In this document: piece after piece, positions 35,896-45,512 of the stretch | Position numbering within the stretch: position 1 is the stretch's first letter | Layout of the letters: each line of letters opens with the position of its first letter | NCBI GenBank assembly: GCA_046349635.1 | Contig: JAXMBX010000011.1 | Coordinates: forward strand, 1 to 64,000 | DNA: 64,000 nt | Source: JAXMBX01 sp046349635 | Lineage (GTDB): Bacteria > Planctomycetota > Planctomycetia > Planctomycetales > Planctomycetaceae | Direction of reading: 5' to 3' | The notes under the pieces: model-generated | Told to the model about the DNA's origin: nothing | The model's input: the letters and a program-made list of their open reading frames with translations, nothing else | The model's database searches: none | Translations under genes and position numbers: made by a program

Positions 35896-37872
35896 ATGAA
35901 GACGGGTATTCTGTGTTTGACGCGGTTCTCGATTCTCCTGCTGGGGCTGATGGTCGGCGGAAGTGAGAATCGTGCCGCTGGAGCGGATGAACCGCTCGAT
36001 CTGGCGGAAGAGCGGGCGTATCAGCAGGCGGCTGGAGCCGTGGCCCCTTCCGTCGTGCGGGTGGAAACGGTGGGGGGGCTTGACCGCGTGGACAAGGCGA
36101 TCACTGGAACTGCTGCAACCACGGGGCTTGTCGTGGGAGCAGACGGGTGGATCATCACCAGCAGCTTCAATTTTTCCGGCCAGCCATCTTCAATTCTGGT
36201 GTCTTTGCCCGATGGGAAGAAACTTGCGGCCAAGGTCGCCGCGTCAGATCGCCAAAAAATGCTGACACTCCTCAAAGTGGACGCGAAAGATCTGCCCGTT
36301 CCCACGGCAGCTCCTGAAAAGACCTGGAGGGTAGGACAAACCGCGATCGCGCTGGGAGCGACGTATGATTCCAGTCCGGCGATTTCAGTCGGGATTGTGA
36401 GCGCATTGAATCGGATCTGGGGGAAGGCTGTGCAGACGGATGCGAAAATCTCCCCGGTCAATTACGGGGGACCGCTGGTGGACCTGCAGGGGAGAGTGCT
36501 GGGGGTACTGGTTCCACTGTCTCCCAACGGAAGCGAGATCATGGCGGGAAGCGAGTGGTACGATTCGGGGATTGGCTTTTGTGTTCCTCTCGCCCAGATC
36601 CAGCCGACCCTGCCCCGTTTGCAAAAGGGAGAAAATCTGGTCCCCGGACGCGCGGGAATCACTCTGAATATCAAGCTGCTGGATCAGGCAGTGGTCGATC
36701 GAGTGGATCTGGGATCACCGGCCCGGAAAGCCGGCTTAAAGACGGGGGACAAGATCATCGCGATTGACGGACAAAAGGTGGCGCGCGAAGCGCAGATCCG
36801 GCAGATTTTCGGACGGAAATACGCCGGGGACACGCTCAAGGTGACTTACGAGCGGGACCAGAAACAGCATGAAACCGAATTGACGCTCGTTGCAGAATTC
36901 CCTCCCTTCCGGGCTCCATTTCTGGGCCTGCTACTGCAAAGGTCGGTGGTTCCCGATCCCAAGTTGGGGCTGGAGATTTTTGATGTTCTCCCGGATAGTC
37001 CCGCGGCGAAAGCGGGAATCAAAGCGGGAGACCGATTAATGTCCATCGATGGCCGGGAGTACGACCAACCGAGATTTGTCCGCGAATATCTGATCTTCAA
37101 GCAGCCGACGGAACCGGTAAAGGTCGTCACTTCGCGGGGAGGAAAGACTGAAACGCGCGAGATTGTTCTGGGAGATGCGCATGCCATGGCCATTTATCAT
37201 CCTGCCGTCCGGAAAAGGCCGGCATTGCCTCCCAAGGACCAGGATCCGATGGCGAAGTCGGGCCTGATCCACGCGCATTCGGAAGAGGACAAACGGGATT
37301 ACTGGGCCTATCTTCCCGCCGGATTAACTGAAGCGGAGGATCCGTCGCTGGTAGTCTGGCTGCATCCCCGTGGAAAACCTATGGAAAAAGAACTAGTGGA
37401 GGCCTGGAAGCAACCATGCGAGGAACGGCGGATTATTCTGGTGGCTCCCCTGCTGGAGAAAGATCGAGAATGGGGGCCGCAGGATCTGGAGTTCGTTTCA
37501 GAGTTGATCCAGACAATTCTGCTGGAGACCGTTCCGGTCAATCGCTCGCGGATTTCTTTTCATGGAGAGGGATCAGGAGCTGCCATGGCGATGCTCATGG
37601 CAGAAAGATTTCCGGAATTGGCGCAGGGGATCTGCCTCATTAATCCGAATCGGCGGAGCGCGATTCTTCCGCACGATCCGGAACGACCGTACCAGTTCCT
37701 GTTGATTGGAACCGAAGGGAAAACCGATGACCCCTGCACGAAGCTGGAGAAACAACTGCGGGAGATGATGTATCCCGTCATTCGGCGTAACATGCCATCC
37801 TCGAGCGAGTATCCGTCGGGAGAATTAATCAAGGAAATCGTGGCTTGGGTGGATACCCTGGATCGGATATAG
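35896..37872 (+). CDS. trypsin-fold pseudoprotease, two PDZ domains, inactive alpha/beta-hydrolase domain
   Basis: This is 658 aa from the ATG at 35896, which has CGGAG upstream and gives a clean signal peptide; an ATG at 35866 is the alternative. Domain order: a trypsin fold in which all three catalytic positions are changed (WIITSSFNF in place of TN-x-H, RQKMLTLLK for the Asp strand, VNYGGPLV for GNSGGPL). Two PDZ domains follow (VDLGSPARKAGLKTGDKII; VLPDSPAAKAGIKAGDRLM). The last ~200 residues are an alpha/beta-hydrolase-like domain (SLVVWLHPRGKPME to LIGTEGK) whose nucleophile elbow reads GEGSG rather than G-x-S-x-G. It is likely periplasmic and non-enzymatic, binding peptides through PDZ. 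It is the last gene before uppP. Confidence 0.88.
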   Translation: MKTGILCLTRFSILLLGLMVGGSENRAAGADEPLDLAEERAYQQAAGAVAPSVVRVETVGGLDRVDKAITGTAATTGLVVGADGWIITSSFNFSGQPSSILVSLPDGKKLAAKVAASDRQKMLTLLKVDAKDLPVPTAAPEKTWRVGQTAIALGATYDSSPAISVGIVSALNRIWGKAVQTDAKISPVNYGGPLVDLQGRVLGVLVPLSPNGSEIMAGSEWYDSGIGFCVPLAQIQPTLPRLQKGENLVPGRAGITLNIKLLDQAVVDRVDLGSPARKAGLKTGDKIIAIDGQKVAREAQIRQIFGRKYAGDTLKVTYERDQKQHETELTLVAEFPPFRAPFLGLLLQRSVVPDPKLGLEIFDVLPDSPAAKAGIKAGDRLMSIDGREYDQPRFVREYLIFKQPTEPVKVVTSRGGKTETREIVLGDAHAMAIYHPAVRKRPALPPKDQDPMAKSGLIHAHSEEDKRDYWAYLPAGLTEAEDPSLVVWLHPRGKPMEKELVEAWKQPCEERRIILVAPLLEKDREWGPQDLEFVSELIQTILLETVPVNRSRISFHGEGSGAAMAMLMAERFPELAQGICLINPNRRSAILPHDPERPYQFLLIGTEGKTDDPCTKLEKQLREMMYPVIRRNMPSSSEYPSGELIKEIVAWVDTLDRI

Positions 37873-37939
37873 TCTCCTCACATTTTCACCCACGGCGATA
37901 CGTGGGATTTTCGGGGAAATTTGAGGATCGACAGCAGCG

Positions 37940-38797
37940 ATGAAGGAAGTCTGGGAAGCCATTCTGCTCGGGGTTGTGCAGGGGATCACGGAATTTTTGC
38001 CGATTAGTTCGGATGGCCATCTCGCGGTCGCGCAGGCCTTGATGAACGGGAACGCCCCATCCGGTCCCGATGCGGAACCCCTGGAAATGATCATGGTCCT
38101 GCATCTCGGGACGTTGTTCTCCATTCTCCTGTTGTATCGCAAGCAGATCTGGGAACTGCGGAACAACCTGCGGCTGTGTGCTTTGATCATCCTGGCGACG
38201 ATTCCCGTTGCGGTGATCGGCCTGTCGTTCAAGGATTTTTTCGACAGGATGTTCAAGATCCCGATGGTGGCTGGAATTGGATTCCTGGTCACCGCGTTTT
38301 TCCTGTGGCTTTCCGAATGGAAAAAACCGGGGATGACGGAGTTGAACCAGATTTCCATCAGGCAGGCACTCTGGATCGGTCTCTGTCAGACATTGGCCCC
38401 CTTCCCCGGCATCTCCCGCTCGGGATCCACGATTTCCGGGGCGTTGATCGCCGGGCTGGAACGAAACACCTGCACGACATTCTCCTTTCTGTTGGCCATT
38501 CCCGCGATCGGAGGAGCATGTGCCGTGGTCCTGAAGAATCTCTTTAAACAGGGGACCACCGATAAGAATTATCTGGCATTGGGACTGGGGGGGCTGACTG
38601 CGTTTGTGGTGGGTTGCCTGGCGATTCAAGTGCTGATCCGGATCGTCAATGGAGGCAAGTTGTACTGGTTCCGGAATTATTGCTTGGTGCTGGGGATCGC
38701 GGTGATCGTGTGGCAGTTCATCAGCCCGACAACTCTAAACCAGTCTGCTCCCGCCCCGCCAGCCGCGCAGAAAACGATCGACTCGGCGGCATCGTGA
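37940..38797 (+). CDS. uppP: undecaprenyl-diphosphatase UppP
   Basis: This 285-aa integral membrane enzyme removes a phosphate from undecaprenyl diphosphate to regenerate the lipid carrier used for cell-wall and surface-polysaccharide synthesis. Both family motifs are present: QGITEFLPISSDGHL (residues 14-28; the usual third Ser is Asp here) and PGISRSGSTISGALIAG, which carries the catalytic Ser/Arg set. Around seven or eight hydrophobic helices span the protein, ending in a Pro/Ala-rich tail. It starts 67 bases after the pseudoprotease, in the same direction, so it may be read with the long operon. Its stop is only 10 bases from that of the convergent giant gene. Confidence 0.95.
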   Translation: MKEVWEAILLGVVQGITEFLPISSDGHLAVAQALMNGNAPSGPDAEPLEMIMVLHLGTLFSILLLYRKQIWELRNNLRLCALIILATIPVAVIGLSFKDFFDRMFKIPMVAGIGFLVTAFFLWLSEWKKPGMTELNQISIRQALWIGLCQTLAPFPGISRSGSTISGALIAGLERNTCTTFSFLLAIPAIGGACAVVLKNLFKQGTTDKNYLALGLGGLTAFVVGCLAIQVLIRIVNGGKLYWFRNYCLVLGIAVIVWQFISPTTLNQSAPAPPAAQKTIDSAAS

Positions 38798-38807
38798 TGT
38801 GCGGGGG

Positions 38808-41800
38808 TCAGACTTCCTGCAGTTGATAGTCGGGCGTTTCTTCCGCCGGGGGCGGTGGTGTTGCGCCAGAGAATGCGTGCAGCCCTGCCAGCAGTGCGAA
38901 GAAAAGGGCAAACCAGGTTGGGGTCAGGAATATCGCCCAACCACATGCACACAACAACCAACCCCAGGCGGGGGAGCGTTCCGGACCGGAACTCCACGAC
39001 CATCGAGCGATCCACGAAGTGAAATTTCGCCCGAGGATCAGGATGAGGAGCGTGAGTGGCACGAGCAACCAGGCGTGATCGATCTGCCAGAGCTGAAATT
39101 GGTCACTGCCTCCGGCCAATTCAAACGCCAGCACGGATTCGGGCGTCAAATCTCGCAGACCCGCCAGGATTTCGGGGATGTCCCGTTCCTTTGATCTGGA
39201 AGTTTTCGCCAGTTCATCGATTTCGAGTTCGTGAGTCGTCCGTTTGAGGTCCGCGTACCGGGTTTGGAGACTTCCCGTGGGGGCCTTGACCAGTCCGCTG
39301 TCAACGAGTCCCTGGAGATCATCGAGCTCCTTACGTAGCGTAATGCCGAGGGAGCGTTCCTCGCGTCCGTGCCGGCTCAACATTTCCTTCAGGGTTTCCA
39401 ATCGGGAAAGAGTCCACGTCCACCACCGGGTATTGAGGCGCCGAGTGGTTTCTAACTGCAGCGTGGAAGCGGACCGCATCAGGACGAGATGCCTGGTCTT
39501 GGGAACGTAACTCAAGAGCCGGGGGATGAGCAGCCGGAGATTCAACCGCCGGGACCAGTTGCGGGGGGATTCCTCCGCCCAATCGATCGAAATCACGGCC
39601 GTTGATTGCGAGCGTTCAAAATCGATGGAGGAGCGTCCCTCCTTCTGATGAACCGCATGCACGAGTCCGTTGACCTCCACGTGTTCCAGACGCACGCCCT
39701 TTGGAAGGGAAAATTCCAGGGGAGACAATGGGGAGGCCGAAATGAGGATCTGCGTACGGCCGTGCAGAGTATTTCCGGAATCGATCCACACCAGGTCTTC
39801 CACCCAGGAAATGGGAGCCTGCGAGACGGTCGTGGAGTGTCCTTTGAGCGGAAGCGTCCATGGTCCGGATGTCCCCTCAAATACGCGAGATTGGGAGATC
39901 AGCACGGCAGGGGCGAGTCGCTGCAGTTCCGGAAGTTGTCGGGCTTCGCGCAGCCCTGTGGCGCCCTCGGCGTTTCTGTCCAGCAGTTCCGGCGGATTCA
40001 CGAGCAGGTATGAAGTATGCGTCAGAACCTGCAACGGAACCACGGAGGGGACATTCCAGAGAGATTCGCGGGGAATGGGAATATCCGCGGTCACGGACGC
40101 CTGAAACAGATCGCGCGTGGGCGATTTCAGCAAGAACGTCACCAGGCTTGAGCCATCCGGTTGTTTTTTCTGCAGGACCCGGGCGTCCCGGGCTTCCACT
40201 TGGAACTGGGGAAGGCTGTCCGGAACGCTCAATTCGAATTGCGTACCAACTCCCTCTTGAACGCGGTATTGGAGTTGAATTCCGAATTTCCAGTTCGACT
40301 CGCGCTGTTCGATAGTCGTCAGCGTCAGACAGGAGAGCTTGGGAACGTTTTTCTGGAGTCTGAGACGAAGCCGTCGTTTCTCGGAAGCGACTTCATAGGT
40401 ACCGAGAACCAACTGACCCTGCGTCAGGGAATTGTCTTCAGGGGAATTGGCGAGACGGCGGAATCCGTCACTCAGGACGACTTCCGCGGAGATTTCCGGA
40501 AGCATGGCCAGTTGCCATTCTTCCCGGCCCGGAATGGAGTTCAGCAGTTTGATTTCGGGCCAGTCGAAGTCTCCGGGGATTTTGAGCGGAAAGCGCCCCT
40601 CGACGCGGATTTTTTGCCGCCCGATGGTTCGTTCGCGCAGATAGAGCGAAACCCGATTCCCCGTTCTCGTCCAATACAGCAGGCGATTGGCGTCGTCGCC
40701 GACAACGGAAATCTGCTGGATCTGGATTTGTGAATCCACGTCCAGATGGTGCTGATAGGCCGGAGCCAGCGCTCCAATTTCGATGTCCGCTTCCCAGACC
40801 ACATTGGCCCGGAGCGGGGTGATCGTTCCCTGGTACTTGAGAGCTTCGATCTTGCGGGTCGTGGTCTGCTGGCGGAGGAAGAATTTCAAAGGGACAGCAT
40901 CCAGAATACGGAACGCCGCCTGGGGCCTGGCCGTTTCCTTTCCCCAGGCCTCCAGAAACGAATCAATGGTGATCGGGATGGAATGTTCGCCGACATCACT
41001 GGACGCTTCGAAGAGATATTCCGGGGAGGCACGCAGCGCCACCTGATGGGCGAAAAGACGGATCTCCGGATTCTGCTGAGCATCCAGCAGCCGAATAGGG
41101 GGAAGGGAACATTCTTCCCCCGATTCTCCGGTTGGAATGGCGAACAGTAGTTCCAGTGTGACATTGTTCTTTTGAGGCTGGATGAATTCGACCAGGATAC
41201 GGTTGTCACCATTCTCAGATCCCGTTTCGCGATATTGAGAGACGACTGTCCCTTTTAGCTCGCGCAAAATGGCCTGAGCGGGAATGAGCAAAGTGAGATG
41301 TTCCAGTTCTCCCTCGGTCGGTTGGACTTCCAGGCGATAGCGAACGGTCGTCAACAGCGGAGAAACGTCCGCCAGTCCATAAGCGGTCAGTTCCGCGCGT
41401 CCCGGCGGGGTCACGGGAAGGGGAGTTTCGAGCCAGCGAATCTGAAAGGAGGTCGTGGGGCCCAGTTGCACCTGGCGCCGAATGCCACCCTCGGAGAGAG
41501 TTGTCGGTCCCCGCGCCCCCACGATTTCACAACGTGCCGGAGAGTTGGAAAATTCTAACGCCAAGCGAGAGTCCGCGACCTCCGGAGTCTGGACCTCACA
41601 GGTATGCAGGCTCTCTTGTTGTGTAAACCGGGGGACGCAGTTCAGCTCCAGGGTTCTGCGGATATATCCCGCGTCGGGTGAACTGGGAGAGTTGCCAGCC
41701 TTGGGGGCCGGGGAATTTGTTGACGAAGCATCGCTCTTCTGCTTCTCTCCCGCAGGTTCCTGGGGTGACTCCGAGGTCATCCAGAGATAGATTCCTTTTC

Positions 41801-44800
41801 CTTGCGGAAGGGAGTAGATCTCTGCAGGCTGCCCATTGACCCGGCACGGATTCTTGGCGAGGAAACCGATTCCAGATAACGGGAGCGAGACCTTGATGGG
41901 AACCGACTGCCGGGGGAGATCGATTTCATACGTCACAGCCAGAATTCCCTGATCCGCGGCCAGCGGGCCGTTGCCGGGGCTTGTGGGAATCTTGAGGGCG
42001 TATTTTGCCGAATGAATGAAATATTGAGGTTCGACGGAAGGGGCAACGGATTGCTGCTCGATCCATTTCTGCCATTCCGGGGAAAGGTAGACAATCGGTT
42101 TTTGACCCAGCGGCTTCCCGGACTCGTCGGCAGGGATCATGACCTTCCAGAGAGGTGCTTTCTGGTCCGCAGAAGCAGTTTTGGAAGTCGCCTGGGGACC
42201 ATTGGGCGGAGGAGCAGGAGGAGTCTGGGCCGAGGTGGAACAGGTACAGGTCAAAACCATCATGAGAATGGTCAGACCGATCTGGCTTTGAGACTGCAGG
42301 TGGGTACTGGGAAGGGGGCCAGTCGGCAAGGCCTTGCGCAAGTTGGATCTCCAGGCTGGGGGAAGCCACCACAGGGGAGCCAGCGACGAAATCAGGCTTC
42401 CGGTGAGTACGGACCACATGACAAATGACCAGCCATGCGGGAGCCAGAACGCGGTGAGGAAGCCGATCCACAGGAACCGCAGCAGCCAGAAATTGCGAAC
42501 TTTCTCCGCCACGGTCAACCGCAGCACGAGCCAGAATAACAGGCTTCCGAGGAGAGATTGCCAGGCGAGCAATGTGAGACGATGCCGATCCCACAGTTGG
42601 ATTTGAACTTTCTCCGGCAGCGAAACGGTCATGCTTTGCCAGAGAGTATCTCCTGGGCGCTCAATGCCGGAGGGAGGGCTCTCTTCGGAGGCGAGCGTCA
42701 CGTCGCGCTTCAATGCAGATTGCGAAGGCCACAATTGATTCCAGACGCTTCCGGGATTGCGGTCCGGGGTTCCCAGTTCGCGAGGCCATTTCTGAATCGC
42801 GAGTCCATCGCTCAGATAAAGGTTCCATTCCGTCCGCGACACGGGGAGTGCCGTCCTGGGAATGAAGATGGTTCGATCCTGAGCCGGACTCGCCGGAGAG
42901 GCATAAGTGATCTGCACGGTGCGGCCGCGGAGTCGATCCATTCCCGCCAGGCTGAAGCCGTCGTCGTCACGTGTGTAGTCATTCCGCTTGCCGTCCACCA
43001 GCACATCCAGAATCTGGACCTCTGTGGGAAGTTGCCAGCGAAATGTGGCGAGAGGAATGTCAGTCGGGAAGAGATAGCGGGCCTGAAACACATCAGGAGA
43101 GGATGAGGGGAGCCCCATCCGGATGGAAAAATCGAGAACGGCGGAGAGTAATGCGTCGCTGCGGAGGCGGAAGTCATCCGCTCGATAGCTGAGCTGGTCT
43201 TCCAGTTTCCGATATTTCCAGCTCACCTCGCGCATCTGCCGTTCCGGACCGGAGTTCGCCTGATCTGTTCCCCCTTCGACGAGGTCTCCGCCCGTGGGTT
43301 CGAAACGGAGCTCCGATTGCCGTGGAAGTTGCAGGCGAACTTCACCTTCGAAGGTTTCCGATTGCGGCAGGAAAATCTGAGTCATGCGTCCCTGGGCAGT
43401 CTGTGGCCGGGATCGGGAACCCCGAATCACAAACGGGCCGTTCTGGGGAATCGAAAGACGGAGTTCCCACAATTCTCCGCTCGGTTTGACTTCCCAGGCC
43501 CCGTGACGGCTGGCGGGAAGCCGGGTGGCATCCAGGGAGACTTCACCGGCGGGTTCCAGCTTCCAGGAAGGAGACCCGCCGCTTTCCGTCAGATAGACCA
43601 GGACTTTGTCGACTCGGCTATTGCGCGGATGGACCGTGATGCTGAAATCTTCGTGGATCTGATCGTCACTCCAGCGCGCATCGACAAGGCCCTGCGAAGC
43701 GAGGAGAGTTTCCGTCGAGCGGAGGGACAGGTCTCCCTTGGGGGAAGGGGCATTCAGACGCAGGAGCAGTTGCCTGTTGTCCTTGATCCGTGTCTGCTGG
43801 CTCCAGAAGGGATTGGCCGCCCAGGGGGCGGGAATCTGGCTACTCTCCAGAACTTCGAAAGACGTATCCGGTTCGAGGATCACGCGAAGCTGCGGATCGC
43901 TGGTCAACAGGAGCAGCATGGAGAGATCATCGACCAGGTAAGGCTCCAGGTAGGGAAGCGGGAAGGCCTTGTCGATCGCGGAAACGGGGCGGCGCATCTG
44001 CAACAGGAAGCGCTGCGGAGCACCCGGTCTCAGGGGATCCTGCAGATTAATCCGCAGTTGCTGGCCCGCGCCGCTGTTCAGGGACTGCAGTTCCCATGCA
44101 ACCGCTTCGGGAATTCCACGTCGATGCACGGAGTGAACATCAATGATTTCCCAGCCGGGCTGAATCTTGATCGGAAGCGAATACTCGATTCCCGAAGAGG
44201 CCTCCCATTCGACTTCGTAGTCTGCCAGCCATGCCTCTCTCTCGATGCGGACATAACCGCTCACGCGTGCGACGGCTTTGAGGGGAGGATTTCCAATGTT
44301 CACCGTCAGGCTGGCATCGGCGCGTGTCGCTCGGTACACGAACAACACCTCCTCGGCGGGATCGGTGGCAGTCTGTCGGCAATGGACGGAGGTAATATTC
44401 TTGATCTCCAGAGGAGACTGAGGTTGCAGCCGGAAGAGATTCTCTTCTTCCAGACCCCCTTTCATCCTCAGGACCGGCAGCCGCCAATCCTGGCTGAGCC
44501 GAACCGGAGAATGCATCAACACTTGCAGAGGTCGAGTGAGGCTGGCCATCGGCTCGGGCAGATCGATTTCCAGGATGCGGTCGTTCTCCACATCCTTCGT
44601 TTTCCAGTTGAGCGGCAGATCCCCCCCGTAGTTCACGGAAACGACTTGCAGATCCCGATCCATCAGCAGAAGCAGCGAAGCCAGGTTTCCCCGGGCGACA
44701 TTCAGCTTGAAGGAAGTCCGCATGCGGAGCCCTTCCGGTCCGATCAGGTACAAGTTGTCCTGCTGGTAGCTGAATTGAGCGGGAAGAGCGGAACCGTCGT

Positions 44801-45512
44801 CCGTCGGTGATACCGTCAATTCGCAATGCTGCTTATTGCCGAGCAGGATTTGCCACTGGATTTCGGTGTCGGATTTTTGAGAGGTGACAATGCTTTGCGG
44901 GTCGGCAACTTGAATTTTCCAACCCTGAGGAGTTCGCAGGTTGAGCGTGGTCACCTGGGCGGAGGGAAACTGCAGATCGAAGAGATAGTTTCTTCCCTCC
45001 CGCTTACCGACGGATTCCCATTCACCCTGCAGATCGCCAGTCTGGCGATCGACCAGCACACAGAGGCCGAGGTTGCCGGGGGAAGTTCCGCACAATGCAG
45101 GCCGATCATGCCAGGTCACGTTATGCAGAGCGATATTCAGCGGGGACAGGGAAAAAGACGAAACACTCGTTCCGGAACGCTGAATTTTCCAGAGAGCGGT
45201 CCCGGAGCGGAGTTCCCCCTCCGCAAACGTGGCAGTATATTCCGCGTGCTTCACCGAACAGGGCGTCTGGGCAGCGACGTTTCGAAGATTTTTTCTCACC
45301 CATTGCTCAAACTCTTCCAATGGGACCGGAATCCAGTCGGCAGTCAGCTGTTTCTGCAGCAGATCCGGGGGGAGAAGCCAGGTCTGAAAGGGAGGGATTT
45401 CGTTCCCGTATCCAGGGGGCGACCCTTTCGGAGCGTCCGCGGCGAGGACTACCAACGGGGAAGTGCACGCCGCAATCGTGACCAGAATTGAGAAGAGAAG
45501 GCGCCTCATCAC
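38808..45512 (-). CDS. giant two-module beta-rich secreted membrane protein (2234 aa)
   Basis: I do not recognise a named family. The protein starts with a signal peptide (LLFSILVTIAACTSPLVVLA). It then has about 900 residues of beta-rich sequence, a cluster of membrane helices at ~974-1050 (LLAWQSLLGSLLFWLVLRLT, LWIGFLTAFWLPHGWSFVMW), and at ~1074-1095 a second signal-like segment (IGLTILMMVLTCTCSTSAQ) followed by a Pro-rich stretch. After a further ~1000 beta-rich residues it ends with another helix cluster (~2140-2215). This reads as two modules of the same plan fused head to tail. GTG at 45512 or ATG at 45509 is the start; it overlaps the 1160-aa gene upstream, whose product follows the same plan. 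Probably envelope structure; function unknown. No frameshift is seen across 6.7 kb. Confidence 0.85.
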   Translation of the reverse strand: MMRRLLFSILVTIAACTSPLVVLAADAPKGSPPGYGNEIPPFQTWLLPPDLLQKQLTADWIPVPLEEFEQWVRKNLRNVAAQTPCSVKHAEYTATFAEGELRSGTALWKIQRSGTSVSSFSLSPLNIALHNVTWHDRPALCGTSPGNLGLCVLVDRQTGDLQGEWESVGKREGRNYLFDLQFPSAQVTTLNLRTPQGWKIQVADPQSIVTSQKSDTEIQWQILLGNKQHCELTVSPTDDGSALPAQFSYQQDNLYLIGPEGLRMRTSFKLNVARGNLASLLLLMDRDLQVVSVNYGGDLPLNWKTKDVENDRILEIDLPEPMASLTRPLQVLMHSPVRLSQDWRLPVLRMKGGLEEENLFRLQPQSPLEIKNITSVHCRQTATDPAEEVLFVYRATRADASLTVNIGNPPLKAVARVSGYVRIEREAWLADYEVEWEASSGIEYSLPIKIQPGWEIIDVHSVHRRGIPEAVAWELQSLNSGAGQQLRINLQDPLRPGAPQRFLLQMRRPVSAIDKAFPLPYLEPYLVDDLSMLLLLTSDPQLRVILEPDTSFEVLESSQIPAPWAANPFWSQQTRIKDNRQLLLRLNAPSPKGDLSLRSTETLLASQGLVDARWSDDQIHEDFSITVHPRNSRVDKVLVYLTESGGSPSWKLEPAGEVSLDATRLPASRHGAWEVKPSGELWELRLSIPQNGPFVIRGSRSRPQTAQGRMTQIFLPQSETFEGEVRLQLPRQSELRFEPTGGDLVEGGTDQANSGPERQMREVSWKYRKLEDQLSYRADDFRLRSDALLSAVLDFSIRMGLPSSSPDVFQARYLFPTDIPLATFRWQLPTEVQILDVLVDGKRNDYTRDDDGFSLAGMDRLRGRTVQITYASPASPAQDRTIFIPRTALPVSRTEWNLYLSDGLAIQKWPRELGTPDRNPGSVWNQLWPSQSALKRDVTLASEESPPSGIERPGDTLWQSMTVSLPEKVQIQLWDRHRLTLLAWQSLLGSLLFWLVLRLTVAEKVRNFWLLRFLWIGFLTAFWLPHGWSFVMWSVLTGSLISSLAPLWWLPPAWRSNLRKALPTGPLPSTHLQSQSQIGLTILMMVLTCTCSTSAQTPPAPPPNGPQATSKTASADQKAPLWKVMIPADESGKPLGQKPIVYLSPEWQKWIEQQSVAPSVEPQYFIHSAKYALKIPTSPGNGPLAADQGILAVTYEIDLPRQSVPIKVSLPLSGIGFLAKNPCRVNGQPAEIYSLPQGKGIYLWMTSESPQEPAGEKQKSDASSTNSPAPKAGNSPSSPDAGYIRRTLELNCVPRFTQQESLHTCEVQTPEVADSRLALEFSNSPARCEIVGARGPTTLSEGGIRRQVQLGPTTSFQIRWLETPLPVTPPGRAELTAYGLADVSPLLTTVRYRLEVQPTEGELEHLTLLIPAQAILRELKGTVVSQYRETGSENGDNRILVEFIQPQKNNVTLELLFAIPTGESGEECSLPPIRLLDAQQNPEIRLFAHQVALRASPEYLFEASSDVGEHSIPITIDSFLEAWGKETARPQAAFRILDAVPLKFFLRQQTTTRKIEALKYQGTITPLRANVVWEADIEIGALAPAYQHHLDVDSQIQIQQISVVGDDANRLLYWTRTGNRVSLYLRERTIGRQKIRVEGRFPLKIPGDFDWPEIKLLNSIPGREEWQLAMLPEISAEVVLSDGFRRLANSPEDNSLTQGQLVLGTYEVASEKRRLRLRLQKNVPKLSCLTLTTIEQRESNWKFGIQLQYRVQEGVGTQFELSVPDSLPQFQVEARDARVLQKKQPDGSSLVTFLLKSPTRDLFQASVTADIPIPRESLWNVPSVVPLQVLTHTSYLLVNPPELLDRNAEGATGLREARQLPELQRLAPAVLISQSRVFEGTSGPWTLPLKGHSTTVSQAPISWVEDLVWIDSGNTLHGRTQILISASPLSPLEFSLPKGVRLEHVEVNGLVHAVHQKEGRSSIDFERSQSTAVISIDWAEESPRNWSRRLNLRLLIPRLLSYVPKTRHLVLMRSASTLQLETTRRLNTRWWTWTLSRLETLKEMLSRHGREERSLGITLRKELDDLQGLVDSGLVKAPTGSLQTRYADLKRTTHELEIDELAKTSRSKERDIPEILAGLRDLTPESVLAFELAGGSDQFQLWQIDHAWLLVPLTLLILILGRNFTSWIARWSWSSGPERSPAWGWLLCACGWAIFLTPTWFALFFALLAGLHAFSGATPPPPAEETPDYQLQEV

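Noticed and set aside
43317..44810. 497-codon open frame on the plus strand opposite the giant gene
   Set aside because: It is antisense to a beta-rich coding frame with consistent codon use, has no ribosome site and contains no recognisable domain. It is a GC-driven shadow.
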